A stretch of DNA of 64,000 bases from NCBI RefSeq assembly GCF_900112285.1, contig NZ_FOKZ01000003.1, positions 1 to 64,000 of the forward strand. The letters are read 5' to 3'. The notes beneath the pieces were generated by a model. That model was not told the DNA's origin. It made no database searches and saw only the letters and a program-made list of their open reading frames with translations. The DNA comes from Polaromonas sp. OV174. GTDB lineage: Bacteria > Pseudomonadota > Gammaproteobacteria > Burkholderiales > Burkholderiaceae_C. Made by a program: the position numbers and the translations under genes. Below, in pieces: positions 46,255 to 55,454 of this stretch. The number at the start of each line of letters is the position of its first letter. Within the stretch, counting starts at the first letter, position 1.

Positions 46255-47067
46255 TTGAACACAGAACTCACCGAACGCCAGCAACGGGAACTTGACTACC
46301 ACCGCGAGCATGCCAAGGAGCACCAGCGCATCCTGAGCGCACCGTTTGCCTGGGACGTGCTGAACAAGCCTGAGCGGCGCTGGTGGAATGCCTACTGGCA
46401 AATGTATGCGTATCTGCTGACCTGCGACCTCAAGGACAAGCAGGTCCTGGTGGTCGGTTGTGGCTTTGGCGACGATGCCCTGCGCCTTTCCAAACTGGGG
46501 GCCAAAGTGAGCGCCTTTGACCTCAGCCCGGACTCGCTTCAGATTGCCAAAGCCCTGGCAACTCGCGAAGGCTTGACCATAGATTTCCAGGAAATGCCGG
46601 CCGAGCGCATGCGGTACACGGATTCAAGTTTTGACTATGTCCTTGCCAGAGACATTCTTCACCACGTCGATATTGCCTTGACCATGAAAGAGATCCATCG
46701 CGTGGCAAAACCCGATGCGCTCTTCATCGTCAACGAAATTTACTCCCACTCCATCACCGACAAGATTCGTCACTGCGCCTTGGTGGAGAAGATCCTCTAT
46801 CCACGTCTACGCAAATTGATCTACGGCCCGGGCAAGCCCTACATCACCGAAGTCGAACGAAAACTCAGCGAAATGGATCTCAAAGAAACCACCAAGCCCC
46901 TACGAGAACCGGAGTTCTTCAAGCACTTCAATTTCATTGCTACCCGACTGCTTCCTGACCGGCTCGAGTTCTTCGCCAAGCTCGATCGCTTGCTGCTTCG
47001 CGCGCTATACCCCATGGGTTCATGGCTGGCAGGGCGGGTACTCTTTAGCGCGCGCATCCAGAAGTAG
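46255..47067 (+). CDS. Class I SAM-dependent methyltransferase
   Basis: 270 residues from a TTG at 46255, chosen because GGAG (46246-46249) is ideally spaced; a TTG at 46243 would add four residues. SAM motif I is VLVVGCGFGDDAL, motif II/III region FDLSPDSLQIAKAL, then DYVLARDILHHV as in ubiquinone/lipid methyltransferases. The C-terminal half is helical with a long tail. Substrate unknown. Stands alone, with no operon partners of known function. Confidence 0.82.
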   Translation: MNTELTERQQRELDYHREHAKEHQRILSAPFAWDVLNKPERRWWNAYWQMYAYLLTCDLKDKQVLVVGCGFGDDALRLSKLGAKVSAFDLSPDSLQIAKALATREGLTIDFQEMPAERMRYTDSSFDYVLARDILHHVDIALTMKEIHRVAKPDALFIVNEIYSHSITDKIRHCALVEKILYPRLRKLIYGPGKPYITEVERKLSEMDLKETTKPLREPEFFKHFNFIATRLLPDRLEFFAKLDRLLLRALYPMGSWLAGRVLFSARIQK

Positions 47068-47101
47068 TTCGGGCCAAAGCACTATGACGCCCCTCACTCC
47101 A

Positions 47102-47134
47102 GTCGACCGCCTGCGGCCGCTGAATTCCAAGCTT
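47102..47134. other. Cluster of four cloning-type restriction sites
   Basis: Within 33 bases: GTCGAC (47102-47107), GCGGCCGC (47113-47120), GAATTC (47122-47127) and AAGCTT (47129-47134), the last three separated by single bases. This looks like a polylinker or adaptor rather than native sequence. It lies between the methyltransferase gene and the AllA-like gene. Chance cannot be excluded. Confidence 0.45.
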
Positions 47135-47179
47135 GTGAGTCACAAGCCCGCTCACCAGCACCATCGAACGGACACCAAC

Positions 47180-47824
47180 ATGCAGGCTCCCATCGACTAC
47201 CTGAACCCGCAACTGCCAGCGAATTTGCGCTGCGTCTCCATGCCACTGGTGGCGGCCACGGACGCCACGCTAAGCGGCTATGGCCGATTGGTTGACGATC
47301 CTGCCCAGTGCCAGGTCGAGATCGTCCGCTGGCCGGCCCAGGGCACCAGGCCGGTGGATGCTGACACCGGTGACGAGGCCGGCACGACCGAAGGCGTGTT
47401 CATCAGCGAATGGCGAGGCGATATTCTGTACGGCAGCAACGAAGCCGTCGGCGGCAACTACATCCTGGCTTACGCCGTTGCGCCCGAGCTCGCAAGCACC
47501 GAGCACGATAGGCCGCCCGCAAGAATGCTGCTGTGGCATGCGAACTATCACCCCGACGGTGGTCAACTCTTCTTTCCGCTGGAGCGCCGGCCCTTCTACG
47601 TTCCCCTGGCTCTTCCCGGAGACGATGTGACGCCGGAGCGCTTTGTCTGCTTTAGCTTCGACGGCACGCAAGGGCTCTATATCCATCCCAACATCTGGCA
47701 CGAAGGTGTCTTTGGCCTTGCCGGCAAGCAGCGCTTCTTCGACCAGCAGGGCGCCGTACACGCGCGCGTCTCGGTCGACTTCGCGCGTGAGTTCAACTGC
47801 CTTCTTGAAGCGTCTATAGGCTAA
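47180..47824 (+). CDS. AllA-like ureidoglycolate lyase family protein
   Basis: 214 residues from ATG 47180; ATG 47084 is in frame but its extension covers the restriction-site cluster. The cupin-like AllA pattern is visible: SGYGRLV near the start, HPDGGQLFFPLE, then LYIHPNIWHEGVF, equivalent to the E. coli YHRNVWHHPLF region. Longer than AllA (160 residues). No allantoin or urea genes are nearby, so true ureidoglycolate lyase activity is uncertain; a related cupin role is possible. Confidence 0.7.
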   Translation: MQAPIDYLNPQLPANLRCVSMPLVAATDATLSGYGRLVDDPAQCQVEIVRWPAQGTRPVDADTGDEAGTTEGVFISEWRGDILYGSNEAVGGNYILAYAVAPELASTEHDRPPARMLLWHANYHPDGGQLFFPLERRPFYVPLALPGDDVTPERFVCFSFDGTQGLYIHPNIWHEGVFGLAGKQRFFDQQGAVHARVSVDFAREFNCLLEASIG

Positions 47825-48046
47825 GGCCCGAGCCCTGTGCCAAGCGCTTCCACCTGCATCTGCCATCTGCCATCTACACAAGATGTTGGCCCGGCGCTGC
47901 CGGTCGGCGATGTCGGCTTACCGGCAACCCGATAGATTTTCAGCCAACGGTCGTTCATGACCCGCTCTTGACGCCCCCAAGCGGTCGGATGCATATGAGA
48001 CCCCGCAAGCCGACTGTGCAGCCCGTTGCGATCAGACTCCCTGTAA

Positions 48047-49204
48047 TCAATGGGCAACCGTTGATAGGGCATGAATCGGTGGCATCGAGTTATGCAGCAA
48101 GTGCAGGAGGTCGGCCTGCCTGGACGTGCCGGTCTTGGAAAATATGTGCTGTAGGTGGGTGCGAATAGTCGATTCGCTGATGCCGAGCATGTCGGCCGCC
48201 TCCATGCCGTCCAGCCCCTGGGAAAGCGCCAGCAGCACGCGCAGTTCGCCGCCGGTGAGCCCATGCAGCCTGGCGAAGGCCTCTCCCGGCATGAGTGACG
48301 CCTGAACGGGATCCTGCACGAACACTGCGACCGCTGCTGCAAACGGTGCAAGTATGCCGCGGCGCTGACCGCTCTTAACCGGCAGGAGGGTCGCAACGTA
48401 GCCGCCGCCGACGCCATCTGGAATCGCCACGGAGTGCTCGCTCACACCCATATCGGCGTCGTCGCGCGCCGCCTCTTCAATCGCCTTCGACAGTGCAGCG
48501 CGAGCCGCGGAATCGGTGGGAGAAACCCGATTGTTGACGAGGCGAATCGAATGGCCGGTTTTGATCTGGCGCTCGGCAGCATGGTTCATATAAACGACGT
48601 GGCCGTCGCGCGCCGTGAGGAAAACACCGGCAACCAGTCCATCAAGCGTCTTTTCCAGCATCTCCGACCTCAGCGCCCTGATATCGAACACATAGGAGAT
48701 GGCGAGCGCACGGCATACATGGGGAGAGAGGAGCTTGAACAGACTGACATCACGCTCTTGGTAATGCGGAGCCTTCTCGCTCCGGGAGGCATGCATGGAA
48801 GCCATGCGCGCCCCGGTCCGCAACGCGGGAAACCAGATCATATCCACCAGTCCAAATGGCTTTAGCACCTCTAAATAGAACCGGCTTTCGAGCAACTGGT
48901 AGCGCTCCATGGAGAGGGCGCTGACGTCGCCGATGTTCGAGACGATATCCGCAGCGGCCATGGGACTTTCCGCGTAGTGGTTTCTCAACTTTTCCAGGAA
49001 TTCCGGTTGGTATCCGAATACGAACAGCTGGTCATTTTGCGCGTGCCGCAGATCATGAACGCATATTCCGCCCGCTGTGCTTTCACAGAGATCTGCAACC
49101 TTTCGGCAAGTAGCCGCCCAGCGCTGCGGATCGAGCGCACAGTCATAGATCACACAGATCAGGTCGGAAAACTCTTGCGCGGAAACTCCTTCCAGGCCGG
49201 TCAC
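48047..49204 (-). CDS. LuxR-type HTH transcriptional regulator
   Basis: 385 residues from a GTG with AAAGG 7 bases upstream. The C-terminal LuxR/FixJ helix-turn-helix covers about residues 315-370 (LTGGELRVLLALSQGLDG, ISESTIRTHLQHIFSKTG). The N-terminal 300 residues have a PAS-like segment (LVAGVFLTARDGHVVYMNHAA) and no receiver or autoinducer domain. Orphan regulator; divergent from the two small hypothetical genes. Confidence 0.85.
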   Translation of the reverse strand: MTGLEGVSAQEFSDLICVIYDCALDPQRWAATCRKVADLCESTAGGICVHDLRHAQNDQLFVFGYQPEFLEKLRNHYAESPMAAADIVSNIGDVSALSMERYQLLESRFYLEVLKPFGLVDMIWFPALRTGARMASMHASRSEKAPHYQERDVSLFKLLSPHVCRALAISYVFDIRALRSEMLEKTLDGLVAGVFLTARDGHVVYMNHAAERQIKTGHSIRLVNNRVSPTDSAARAALSKAIEEAARDDADMGVSEHSVAIPDGVGGGYVATLLPVKSGQRRGILAPFAAAVAVFVQDPVQASLMPGEAFARLHGLTGGELRVLLALSQGLDGMEAADMLGISESTIRTHLQHIFSKTGTSRQADLLHLLHNSMPPIHALSTVAH

Positions 49205-49520
49205 GGTAAAACCTTTCTACCGAAGGATGTCGAGGCACCCTGCCATGAACCTTTTGATATTGCATTGAAGCTAGCAGGAAAAAACGAAGTTCGCAAGCGC
49301 CATAGGCCGCCTTGCACGGGTTGCCCGTGAGATTGCAGTCCAGGCGAGATCCGCCTTCACCTAACAGGACTCCCCGCATCATCGCTTCCGATGACGCGGC
49401 GGCCAGGGTGAACGCCTAAGCTCACAACCGGCCCAAGGCAGTCGGTGCTCATTGTGGCGGCGCATCGCATTCACGAGGTACGAACGGCTTCACCACGACA
49501 CTTCTTACCAGTAGTTGCAT
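49205..49520. other. Intergenic region, nothing recognised
   Basis: 316 bases between the divergent LuxR gene and a small hypothetical gene. No gene, repeat or clear operator is visible; it must include both promoters. Confidence 0.5.
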
Positions 49521-49820
49521 ATGACAAAGAAACCCCATGCCGTAGACCGCGAACGGCAGCGCCGGCCTCTCGTTTCCATTGCGCTAAGAATTGGCGGCTT
49601 GATCGGCACCGTGATTTTCGGTGGACGCTTCGTTGCCTCCTACGGTTCAGGCGTGACCGACGTTGACACAGCCGTAGCCGCCCTGGCCAATGCCGAGACC
49701 GAAACAGATGCCGCAGCACGGTTCTTCCTTGAACGGCTCGATCACACGGTGGGGGGGCAACACAGCACCGCGCACGATTCCGGCTTGCCCGGAGCGTTCA
49801 TCGTCGCCTGCGGGATGTAA
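49521..49820 (+). CDS. Small hypothetical membrane protein
   Basis: 99 residues from ATG 49521. A basic N-terminus (KKPHAVDRERQRRP) is followed by one hydrophobic segment, SIALRIGGLIGTVIFGGRFV, then an acidic Ala/Thr-rich region, which suggests a single-pass inner-membrane protein with the tail outside. No family recognised. A short stretch of its DNA (GTGATTTTCGGTGGAC) recurs with one change at 50291-50306. Confidence 0.45.
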   Translation: MTKKPHAVDRERQRRPLVSIALRIGGLIGTVIFGGRFVASYGSGVTDVDTAVAALANAETETDAAARFFLERLDHTVGGQHSTAHDSGLPGAFIVACGM

Positions 49821-49871
49821 GTGCGCGCCATTGCCAACGGGCCACACCTTTTGAAACTACCGGAGAACAGC

Positions 49872-50282
49872 ATGAAGACCACACGTCACGAGGAACGGGA
49901 AGTCACCGAGCGGCTCTACCGCGCGACCACGGGCCGGCGCTCGCCGGCGATGAAGGCCGCCGCCGTAGTGCTGATCGTCGCTGGCGCGGCGGGCTGGTCC
50001 GCACCGAGCAGCGCGCAAGCGCCCATCGGCGCCGAATTGCGCTTGGCCGAGCTCGAGAAAGCCTTCTGGATCTGCGACTACGCGACGACGATCGACCTCA
50101 TCGACAGGGGCACCGCGATGGCCTGCAGCAGCCTCTTCGAGGCGCTGAAACAGAACAAGTTCGATGGCGACTTCAATACCATGCTGGCCTGGTGGCGGCA
50201 GCACAAGGAGGCCGAGCACCTGGCGCTCGCCAAGGCCGGCGGCACGTCCCTGCCGCGCCTGGCGCCGATCGCGCCAGAGTGA
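49872..50282 (+). CDS. Hypothetical secreted or membrane-anchored protein
   Basis: 136 residues from ATG 49872 with CCGGAGA upstream. A basic N-terminal stretch (about residues 1-27) leads into a hydrophobic segment AAAVVLIVAGAAGW and a signal-peptidase-like SSAQA site near residue 50. The mature part has FWICDYATT and two cysteines that could pair. No family recognised. Follows the small membrane protein on the same strand and may be co-transcribed. Confidence 0.6.
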   Translation: MKTTRHEEREVTERLYRATTGRRSPAMKAAAVVLIVAGAAGWSAPSSAQAPIGAELRLAELEKAFWICDYATTIDLIDRGTAMACSSLFEALKQNKFDGDFNTMLAWWRQHKEAEHLALAKAGGTSLPRLAPIAPE

Positions 50283-50733
50283 CCGGCGCCGTGATTCTCG
50301 GTGGACTGATCACACCCTAAAGCGCCTCTCATGAGTCCAGATCCAATCGACGCACGTTTTGAAGTCGCCATCAGCATTGCCCGATACCGCGCCGTCACCC
50401 GATTTGGGCCTCAAGCTCTAGCTGAGCTGCTTCGCGACCGTGGCCTTGCTGGCTGGGACTCGCCTTCATGAGGGGCTATCCGAAAGATCTGCCAAACACG
50501 TCGCCAGTTCCGACGCTGGCCTCGATGGCACCCAAACCGCGTAAGGCCATGGCCCGGGATGCGATACCGGATACGCCCATGCCGGTCGATCTTTACCGCT
50601 TTGCACTTAACGCGCGATGGCTGCCCTTGTTCGACGCCACATTGCCGACACCCGACCAGCCGATGTCGGGTATGGAGCGAGCCGCTTGAATAGCCCTAGG
50701 GCGCCAGTCAGTCTGATTTACTTCAAGAGCAAA
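50283..50733. other. Intergenic region with decayed or minimal coding content
   Basis: 451 bases between a hypothetical gene and a convergent monooxygenase gene. It holds one small plausible frame (50331-50471) that overlaps the next open frame (50468-50689, 73 residues, Pro-rich) by ATGA; neither has a good ribosome site. Near 50291 is a fragment resembling the start of the 49.5-kb membrane protein gene. Probably a mosaic of gene remnants. Confidence 0.45.
50331..50471 (+). CDS. Possible 46-residue hypothetical protein
   Basis: Codon pattern looks coding (FEVAISIARYRAVTRFGP then a helical end ALAELLRDRG), but the ribosome site is poor and no family is recognised. Could be a fragment of a lost gene. 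Confidence 0.25.
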   Translation: MSPDPIDARFEVAISIARYRAVTRFGPQALAELLRDRGLAGWDSPS

Positions 50734-51930
50734 TCAAAGCACTTTGGCCGTCATGCCGTAAAGCCAGGGCATATCGAGCAGCTTGCTGCCCAGCAGCCTG
50801 AGCGAAGCATCGCGGCCCCAGCGCAGCAAACCCTGGGCATGAAAGATCTGGCCGTTGCGCAGCGCCCGCGCCTGCACCCTGGCGTTGCGCTGCCAGCGGT
50901 TCAGGGCATAGCGTTGCAGCATGGTGGGCACGTCGAAAACCGGGTCCAGCGCCTGGGCCAGCGTGTGGCCCAGTTCGGCCGCATCCTCTATCGCCATGCC
51001 GGCACCCTGCGCCAGGTAGGGCAGCATGGGGTGAGCCGCGTCGCCCAGCAAGGCCACCCGGCCCACGGCCTGCTGCTGCGCGCCTTGCATGGGCGCGCGG
51101 TCGTGCAGCGTCCACAAGCGCCAGCGCTTCATGGCCTGCGCCTGGTCTTGCAGCGCCGTGCAGCTGCCGGCCAGCCGCTCGGCCAGCTCGGCGGCATTGG
51201 CGCCGTGGTCCCACGAGTTCGGTTCGGCGGCGGTTTCGCCTTCCACGATGGCGACGACGTTGAGCCACTCGCCGCCGCGCACCGGGTACTGCACCACATG
51301 CAGGCGCGGGCCCAGCCAGGCCGTGACCTGCTGACTGCGCAAGCGCTTGGGCAACTGGGCTTGCGGCAGCAGCGCGCGGTAAGCCAGATGGCCGGTGCGC
51401 CGCGGCAGGCCGTCGCCCAGCAACTGCTGGCGCACCGTGCTCCACACGCCATCGGCGCCTATCAGCGCATCGCCTTCTATCTCCGGGCCACGGCTGGTCT
51501 TGACCGTCACGGCCTGGGCCTGCTGGCTGAAGGACAGCAGCGGGCGCTCCAGCTGCAGCCGGGTATCGGTTTTTTGTTGCACCGCCCGCAGCAACAACTG
51601 CTGCAAGTCGGCGCGATGCAGCGTGGCATAAGGCGCGCCATAGCGCCGCAGCATCGCCTCGCCCAGGGGCAGTTCCGCCAAGGTCTGACCCGATAGCGCG
51701 CAGCGCACCTGCAGCCGCTCGGGAAAGGCGGCCACCTCCTGCAAGGCCGGTGTCAGCCCCCAGCCGTTCAGCACCCTGAGCACATTGGGGCCCAGCTGTA
51801 TGCCGGCGCCGAACTCGCTGAAGGCCGGCTCGCGTTCAAACAGGCGCACGTCCCAGCCGGCACGCGAAGCCGCCAAGGCCGCCGCCAGACCGCCTATGCC
51901 GCCACCGGCAATCAGGGCTTGGCGGATCAT
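50734..51930 (-). CDS. FAD-dependent aromatic monooxygenase (salicylate hydroxylase-like)
   Basis: 398 residues. GxGxxG at residues 9-14 (IAGGGIGGLAAALA), the DG motif IGADGVWSTVR near the middle and the GD motif LLGDAAHPMLPYLAQGAG are the three signatures of group A flavin hydroxylases. Related to salicylate 1-hydroxylase, 3-hydroxybenzoate 6-hydroxylase and 6-hydroxynicotinate monooxygenase; substrate cannot be told. Stands alone, without ring-cleavage genes in the window. Confidence 0.88.
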   Translation of the reverse strand: MIRQALIAGGGIGGLAAALAASRAGWDVRLFEREPAFSEFGAGIQLGPNVLRVLNGWGLTPALQEVAAFPERLQVRCALSGQTLAELPLGEAMLRRYGAPYATLHRADLQQLLLRAVQQKTDTRLQLERPLLSFSQQAQAVTVKTSRGPEIEGDALIGADGVWSTVRQQLLGDGLPRRTGHLAYRALLPQAQLPKRLRSQQVTAWLGPRLHVVQYPVRGGEWLNVVAIVEGETAAEPNSWDHGANAAELAERLAGSCTALQDQAQAMKRWRLWTLHDRAPMQGAQQQAVGRVALLGDAAHPMLPYLAQGAGMAIEDAAELGHTLAQALDPVFDVPTMLQRYALNRWQRNARVQARALRNGQIFHAQGLLRWGRDASLRLLGSKLLDMPWLYGMTAKVL

Positions 51931-52242
51931 TTATGGCCCCCACGTTCGCTCACTGCGTGTAGCTCTCTGCCCCCCGAGGGGGCCGCTGCGCCTGCGGCCC
52001 GGCAAAGCCGGTTCCGCGGCCCCTGCTTGAATGAAGAGCCCTCGCCTTGGTTCACTGGGTGCAGCGCTGTGTTCCACGAGGGGGCCGCTGCGCCTGCGGC
52101 CCGGCAAAGCCGGTTCCGCGGCCCCTGCTTGGATGAAGCGCCCCCGCCTTTGTTCACTGGGTGCAGCGCTGTGTCCCCCAGGGGCGCTATGCTTGCTTGG
52201 GGCAACCCTGCAAAGAAGTGATTCGTTCTCAACACTGCCAAT
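51931..52242. other. Intergenic region made of tandem GC-rich repeats
   Basis: About 310 bases between acnA and the monooxygenase gene, mostly two tandem copies of the GC-rich repeat and part of a third. No gene seen. Confidence 0.8.
51955..52205 (+). repeat. GC-rich structured repeat, two tandem copies plus a partial third (102-bp period)
   Basis: Copies at 51955-52039 and 52057-52141 share a nearly identical 60-bp core; the unit repeats every 102 bases, with a partial third unit to about 52205. Each core can fold as GGGGCCGC...GCGGCCCC around CCGGC-AAA-GCCGG. The first copy matches the one between murJ and rpsT. Placed just beyond the acnA stop codon. Confidence 0.88.
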
Positions 52243-55209
52243 TCAAGCCGCCAACAATTGTCTGAGCACGTAAGGCAGGATGCCGCCGTTGCGGTAGTAG
52301 TCGACCTCGATCGGCGTGTCCACGCGCAGGATCACCGTGACCTCTTGCTGAGTGCCGTCGGCACGGTGGATGACCAGCTTGGCCTCGCTCTGCGGTTTGA
52401 GCTGAGGGTGCGGGATCACATCAATGATTTCGGAGCCGGTGAGCTTCAGGCTCTGCCAGGAATCGCCCGGCTTGAACTGCAGCGGCAGCACGCCCATACC
52501 CACCAGATTGCTGCGGTGAATGCGCTCAAAGCTCTTGGCCACCACGGCCTTGATGCCCAGCAGCTGCGTGCCCTTGGCGGCCCAGTCGCGCGAGGACCCG
52601 GTGCCGTACTCTTCGCCGGCAAAAATCACCGTCGGCGTGCCCTCTTCCATGTATTTCATGGCGGCGTCATAGATCGGCATCTTGTGGATCACGCTGTCTG
52701 GCGTGCGCTGGTGCGGATGGTAAAGCGTCACGCCACCCTCCTCGCGCGAGCCGTCCTTGCCGGCCGGGATCATCAGGTTCTTGATGCGCACATTGGCGAA
52801 GGTGCCGCGCATCATCACATCGTGGTTGCCGCGGCGCGCGCCGTAGCTGTTGAAGTCGGCTTTTTGCACGCCGTGCGCCTGTAGCCACAGGCCGGCGGGC
52901 GAGCTGGCCTTGATGGAGCCGGCCGGCGAGATGTGGTCGGTAGTGATGGAGTCGCCAAACAAGGCCATGATGCGCGCGCCCTTCACGGAATTTGCATCTT
53001 TTTGGCTTGCAGCGCCCGTCCCCTTTGCGGGTGGCGCTTCCAATTCCATAGCAAAATCCTTAAAGAACGGCGGCTCGGCGATATAGGTGCTGGTCGGCCA
53101 GGTGTAGGAGGTGCCGGTCACGCCCTTGATCTTTTCCCAGAGCTTGCCCGGCTCGGTGCTGATCTTGGCGTAGTTGGCGCGAAAAGCCTTGCCGTTCATG
53201 GCGAACTTCATCAGCTTTTCAATTTCTTCGCTGGTCGGCCAGATGTCGCCCAGGTAGACATCCTTGCCACCCTTGCCCTTGCCGACCGGCTCTGTCATCA
53301 AATCGCGCAGTACCGTGCCGGCAATGGCATAGGCCACCACCAGCGGCGGGCTGGCCAGGAAGTTGGCTTTCAGATTGGGGTGAATGCGGGCTTCAAAGTT
53401 GCGGTTGCCCGACAGCACGGCGGCGCACACCAGGTCGCTCTTGCTGATGGCTTCGTTGATCTCGGGCGTCAGGTCGCCGGCATTGCCTATGCAGGTGGTG
53501 CAGCCGTAGCCGGCCAGCGCGAAGCCGAGCTTTTCCAGGTAGGGCAAGAGACCGGTTTCCGTCAGGTATTCGGTCACGATGCGCGAGCCCGGCGCCAGCG
53601 AGGTCTTGATATGCGGCTGCACTTTCAGGCCGGCCTCCACCGCCTTCTTGGCCAGCAGTCCGGCGGCCAGCAGCACGCTGGGGTTGGAGGTGTTGGTGCA
53701 GCTGGTGATGGCGGCGATCAGCACGTCGCCGTTGCCCAGCGTCAGGTCTTTTTTGCCCGAAGCCGCTGCGCTCACACTCACGCTGGTGCTGGCCGCGCTG
53801 CCATGGCTTTCATGCGCGGTCGCCAGCGTCGGGCGGTTGATCTCCATTTCAACCACCGAGCGCGCAGCACCCACGGCCGTCGGCGGTGCGGCGGGCAAGG
53901 TGTCCTGGCGCCCCTCGTCGGTGCGGCGTATCAGGTGGCGCGTGGCCAGCATGGCGGCGGGCTGGTTGAAGCCGTTGTCGGCAATCGGCTTGCTGAACAG
54001 CGCTTCAAACTGCTGCGCCACCTGGCCCAGCTCGATGCGGTCTTGCGGCCGCTTGGGGCCGGCCAGGCTGGGCGTGACATCGCCCAGATCCAGCTTGACC
54101 ACCTGCGAGTAATCAATCTCGCCGGCCTGGGCCACGCCGAACAGGCCTTGCGCCTTGAAGTAGGCCTCGAAGGCTTCGATCTCGGCCTTGGTACGGCCCG
54201 TGCCCTTGAAGTAGTCGATGGTTTTTTCGTCGACCGGGAAAAAGCCCATGGTGGCGCCGTATTCGGGCGCCATATTGCCAATGGTGGCGCGGTCCGGCAG
54301 CGCCAGCGTGCGCGTGCCTTCACCAAAAAACTCGACAAACTTGCCCACCACTTTTTCGCGGCGCAGGGTTTCGGTCACGCGCAGCACCAGGTCGGTGGCG
54401 GTGACGCCTTCGCGCAGCCGGCCGGTCAGCTCCATGCCCACCACATCGGGCGTCAGGAAGTATACCGGCTGGCCCAGCATGGCGGCCTCGGCCTCTATGC
54501 CGCCCACGCCCCAGCCGACCACGCCAATGCCGTTGATCATGGTGGTGTGGCTGTCGGTGCCGACCAGCGTGTCGGGGTAGTACACGCCGCCTTTGGTCTT
54601 GTGCACGCCGCGCGCCAGGTATTCAAGATTGACCTGGTGCACGATGCCAAAGCCGGGTGGCACCACGCCAAAGGTGTCAAAGGCCTGCATGCCCCATTTC
54701 ATGAACTCGTAGCGCTCGCGGTTGCGCTGGAATTCGAGCTTCATGTTGAGGTCCAGCGAATTCTTTTTGCCGTAGTAGTCGACCATGATGGAGTGGTCCA
54801 CCACCAGATCGACCGGCACCAGCGGCTCTATGCGTTTCGGGTTCTTGCCGAGTTTGAGCGCCACGCTGCGCATGGCGGCCAGGTCGGCCAGCAGCGGCAC
54901 GCCGGTGAAGTCCTGCAGCACGACGCGCGAAACGACAAAGGGAATTTCCTGGCTGCGCTTGGCCTTGGCTGCCCAGTTGGCCAGTTGCTCCACATGCTCG
55001 GCCGTGACCTTCTTGCCGTCGCAATTGCGCAGCACCGACTCCAGCACGATGCGAATCGATACCGGCAGGCGCGCCACCTTGGGATACTTCTTGGCCAGTG
55101 CCGGCAGGGAGTAGAGCTTGGCGCTCTTGCCAGCAGCCGTGGTGAAGGTCTTGAGGGTAGAGGCGAAAGCGTGAACTGGGGGGCGCGCAAGGGTTGGCGA
55201 CTTGGCCAT
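52243..55209 (-). CDS. acnA: Aconitate hydratase A
   Basis: 988 residues from ATG 55209, with AAGGAG upstream. Isomerises citrate and isocitrate through cis-aconitate. Cluster cysteines are in [12 protein letters not shown] and [27 protein letters not shown] and [19 protein letters not shown] are further AcnA motifs. Larger than E. coli AcnA (891) owing to two added segments: one with Ser/Ala-rich [17 protein letters not shown] before the first cysteine motif and one ([17 protein letters not shown]) before the C-terminal domain that appears to derive from the dispersed repeat. Confidence 0.95.
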   Translation of the reverse strand: MAKSPTLARPPVHAFASTLKTFTTAAGKSAKLYSLPALAKKYPKVARLPVSIRIVLESVLRNCDGKKVTAEHVEQLANWAAKAKRSQEIPFVVSRVVLQDFTGVPLLADLAAMRSVALKLGKNPKRIEPLVPVDLVVDHSIMVDYYGKKNSLDLNMKLEFQRNRERYEFMKWGMQAFDTFGVVPPGFGIVHQVNLEYLARGVHKTKGGVYYPDTLVGTDSHTTMINGIGVVGWGVGGIEAEAAMLGQPVYFLTPDVVGMELTGRLREGVTATDLVLRVTETLRREKVVGKFVEFFGEGTRTLALPDRATIGNMAPEYGATMGFFPVDEKTIDYFKGTGRTKAEIEAFEAYFKAQGLFGVAQAGEIDYSQVVKLDLGDVTPSLAGPKRPQDRIELGQVAQQFEALFSKPIADNGFNQPAAMLATRHLIRRTDEGRQDTLPAAPPTAVGAARSVVEMEINRPTLATAHESHGSAASTSVSVSAAASGKKDLTLGNGDVLIAAITSCTNTSNPSVLLAAGLLAKKAVEAGLKVQPHIKTSLAPGSRIVTEYLTETGLLPYLEKLGFALAGYGCTTCIGNAGDLTPEINEAISKSDLVCAAVLSGNRNFEARIHPNLKANFLASPPLVVAYAIAGTVLRDLMTEPVGKGKGGKDVYLGDIWPTSEEIEKLMKFAMNGKAFRANYAKISTEPGKLWEKIKGVTGTSYTWPTSTYIAEPPFFKDFAMELEAPPAKGTGAASQKDANSVKGARIMALFGDSITTDHISPAGSIKASSPAGLWLQAHGVQKADFNSYGARRGNHDVMMRGTFANVRIKNLMIPAGKDGSREEGGVTLYHPHQRTPDSVIHKMPIYDAAMKYMEEGTPTVIFAGEEYGTGSSRDWAAKGTQLLGIKAVVAKSFERIHRSNLVGMGVLPLQFKPGDSWQSLKLTGSEIIDVIPHPQLKPQSEAKLVIHRADGTQQEVTVILRVDTPIEVDYYRNGGILPYVLRQLLAA
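52985..53049 (-). repeat. Diverged palindromic repeat within acnA
   Basis: On the minus strand GCTATGGAATTGGAAGC is followed by GGGCGCTGCAAGCC and AAAAAGATG, matching the order GCTA-N9-(T)AGC, GCGCTAGAGGCC, tail seen in intact copies. It keeps the acnA frame and encodes the extra [15 protein letters not shown] segment. Confidence 0.5.
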
Positions 55210-55361
55210 GGCAGACTCCTTTTTGTTAAACCGGCAGCCTACATTCTGGCAGGCGCGGAGCCACCTCGTAAGACCATGCGTTGATGCCCCGCACTGCTGC
55301 AGTCCATGCGCCACGAAACCGGCTTGGCGCGCCTGGCTCGCGCCAGCACAAATCAGGATTC

Positions 55362-55415
55362 GCTATTTATTTAATAGCTGCCTGCGCAATACCTGCAAGG
55401 GCTGCAGGCATTATT
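55362..55415 (+). repeat. Bipartite palindromic repeat upstream of acnA
   Basis: GCTATTTATTTAATAGC (55362-55378), then a second inverted repeat GCCTGC / GCAGGC and an ATTATTTATCAAAATT tail. Lies between fbpC and acnA, beyond the fbpC stop codon. Confidence 0.82.
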
Positions 55416-55454
55416 TATCAAAATTCACGGCAGACTGGCGGGCGCCAGCGCCTG

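Noticed and set aside
52933-55284. 783-codon open frame opposite acnA
   Set aside because: Antisense shadow of a high-GC gene: rich in His, Gln, Ala and Gly, no ribosome site and no domain, while the opposite strand encodes a full aconitase.
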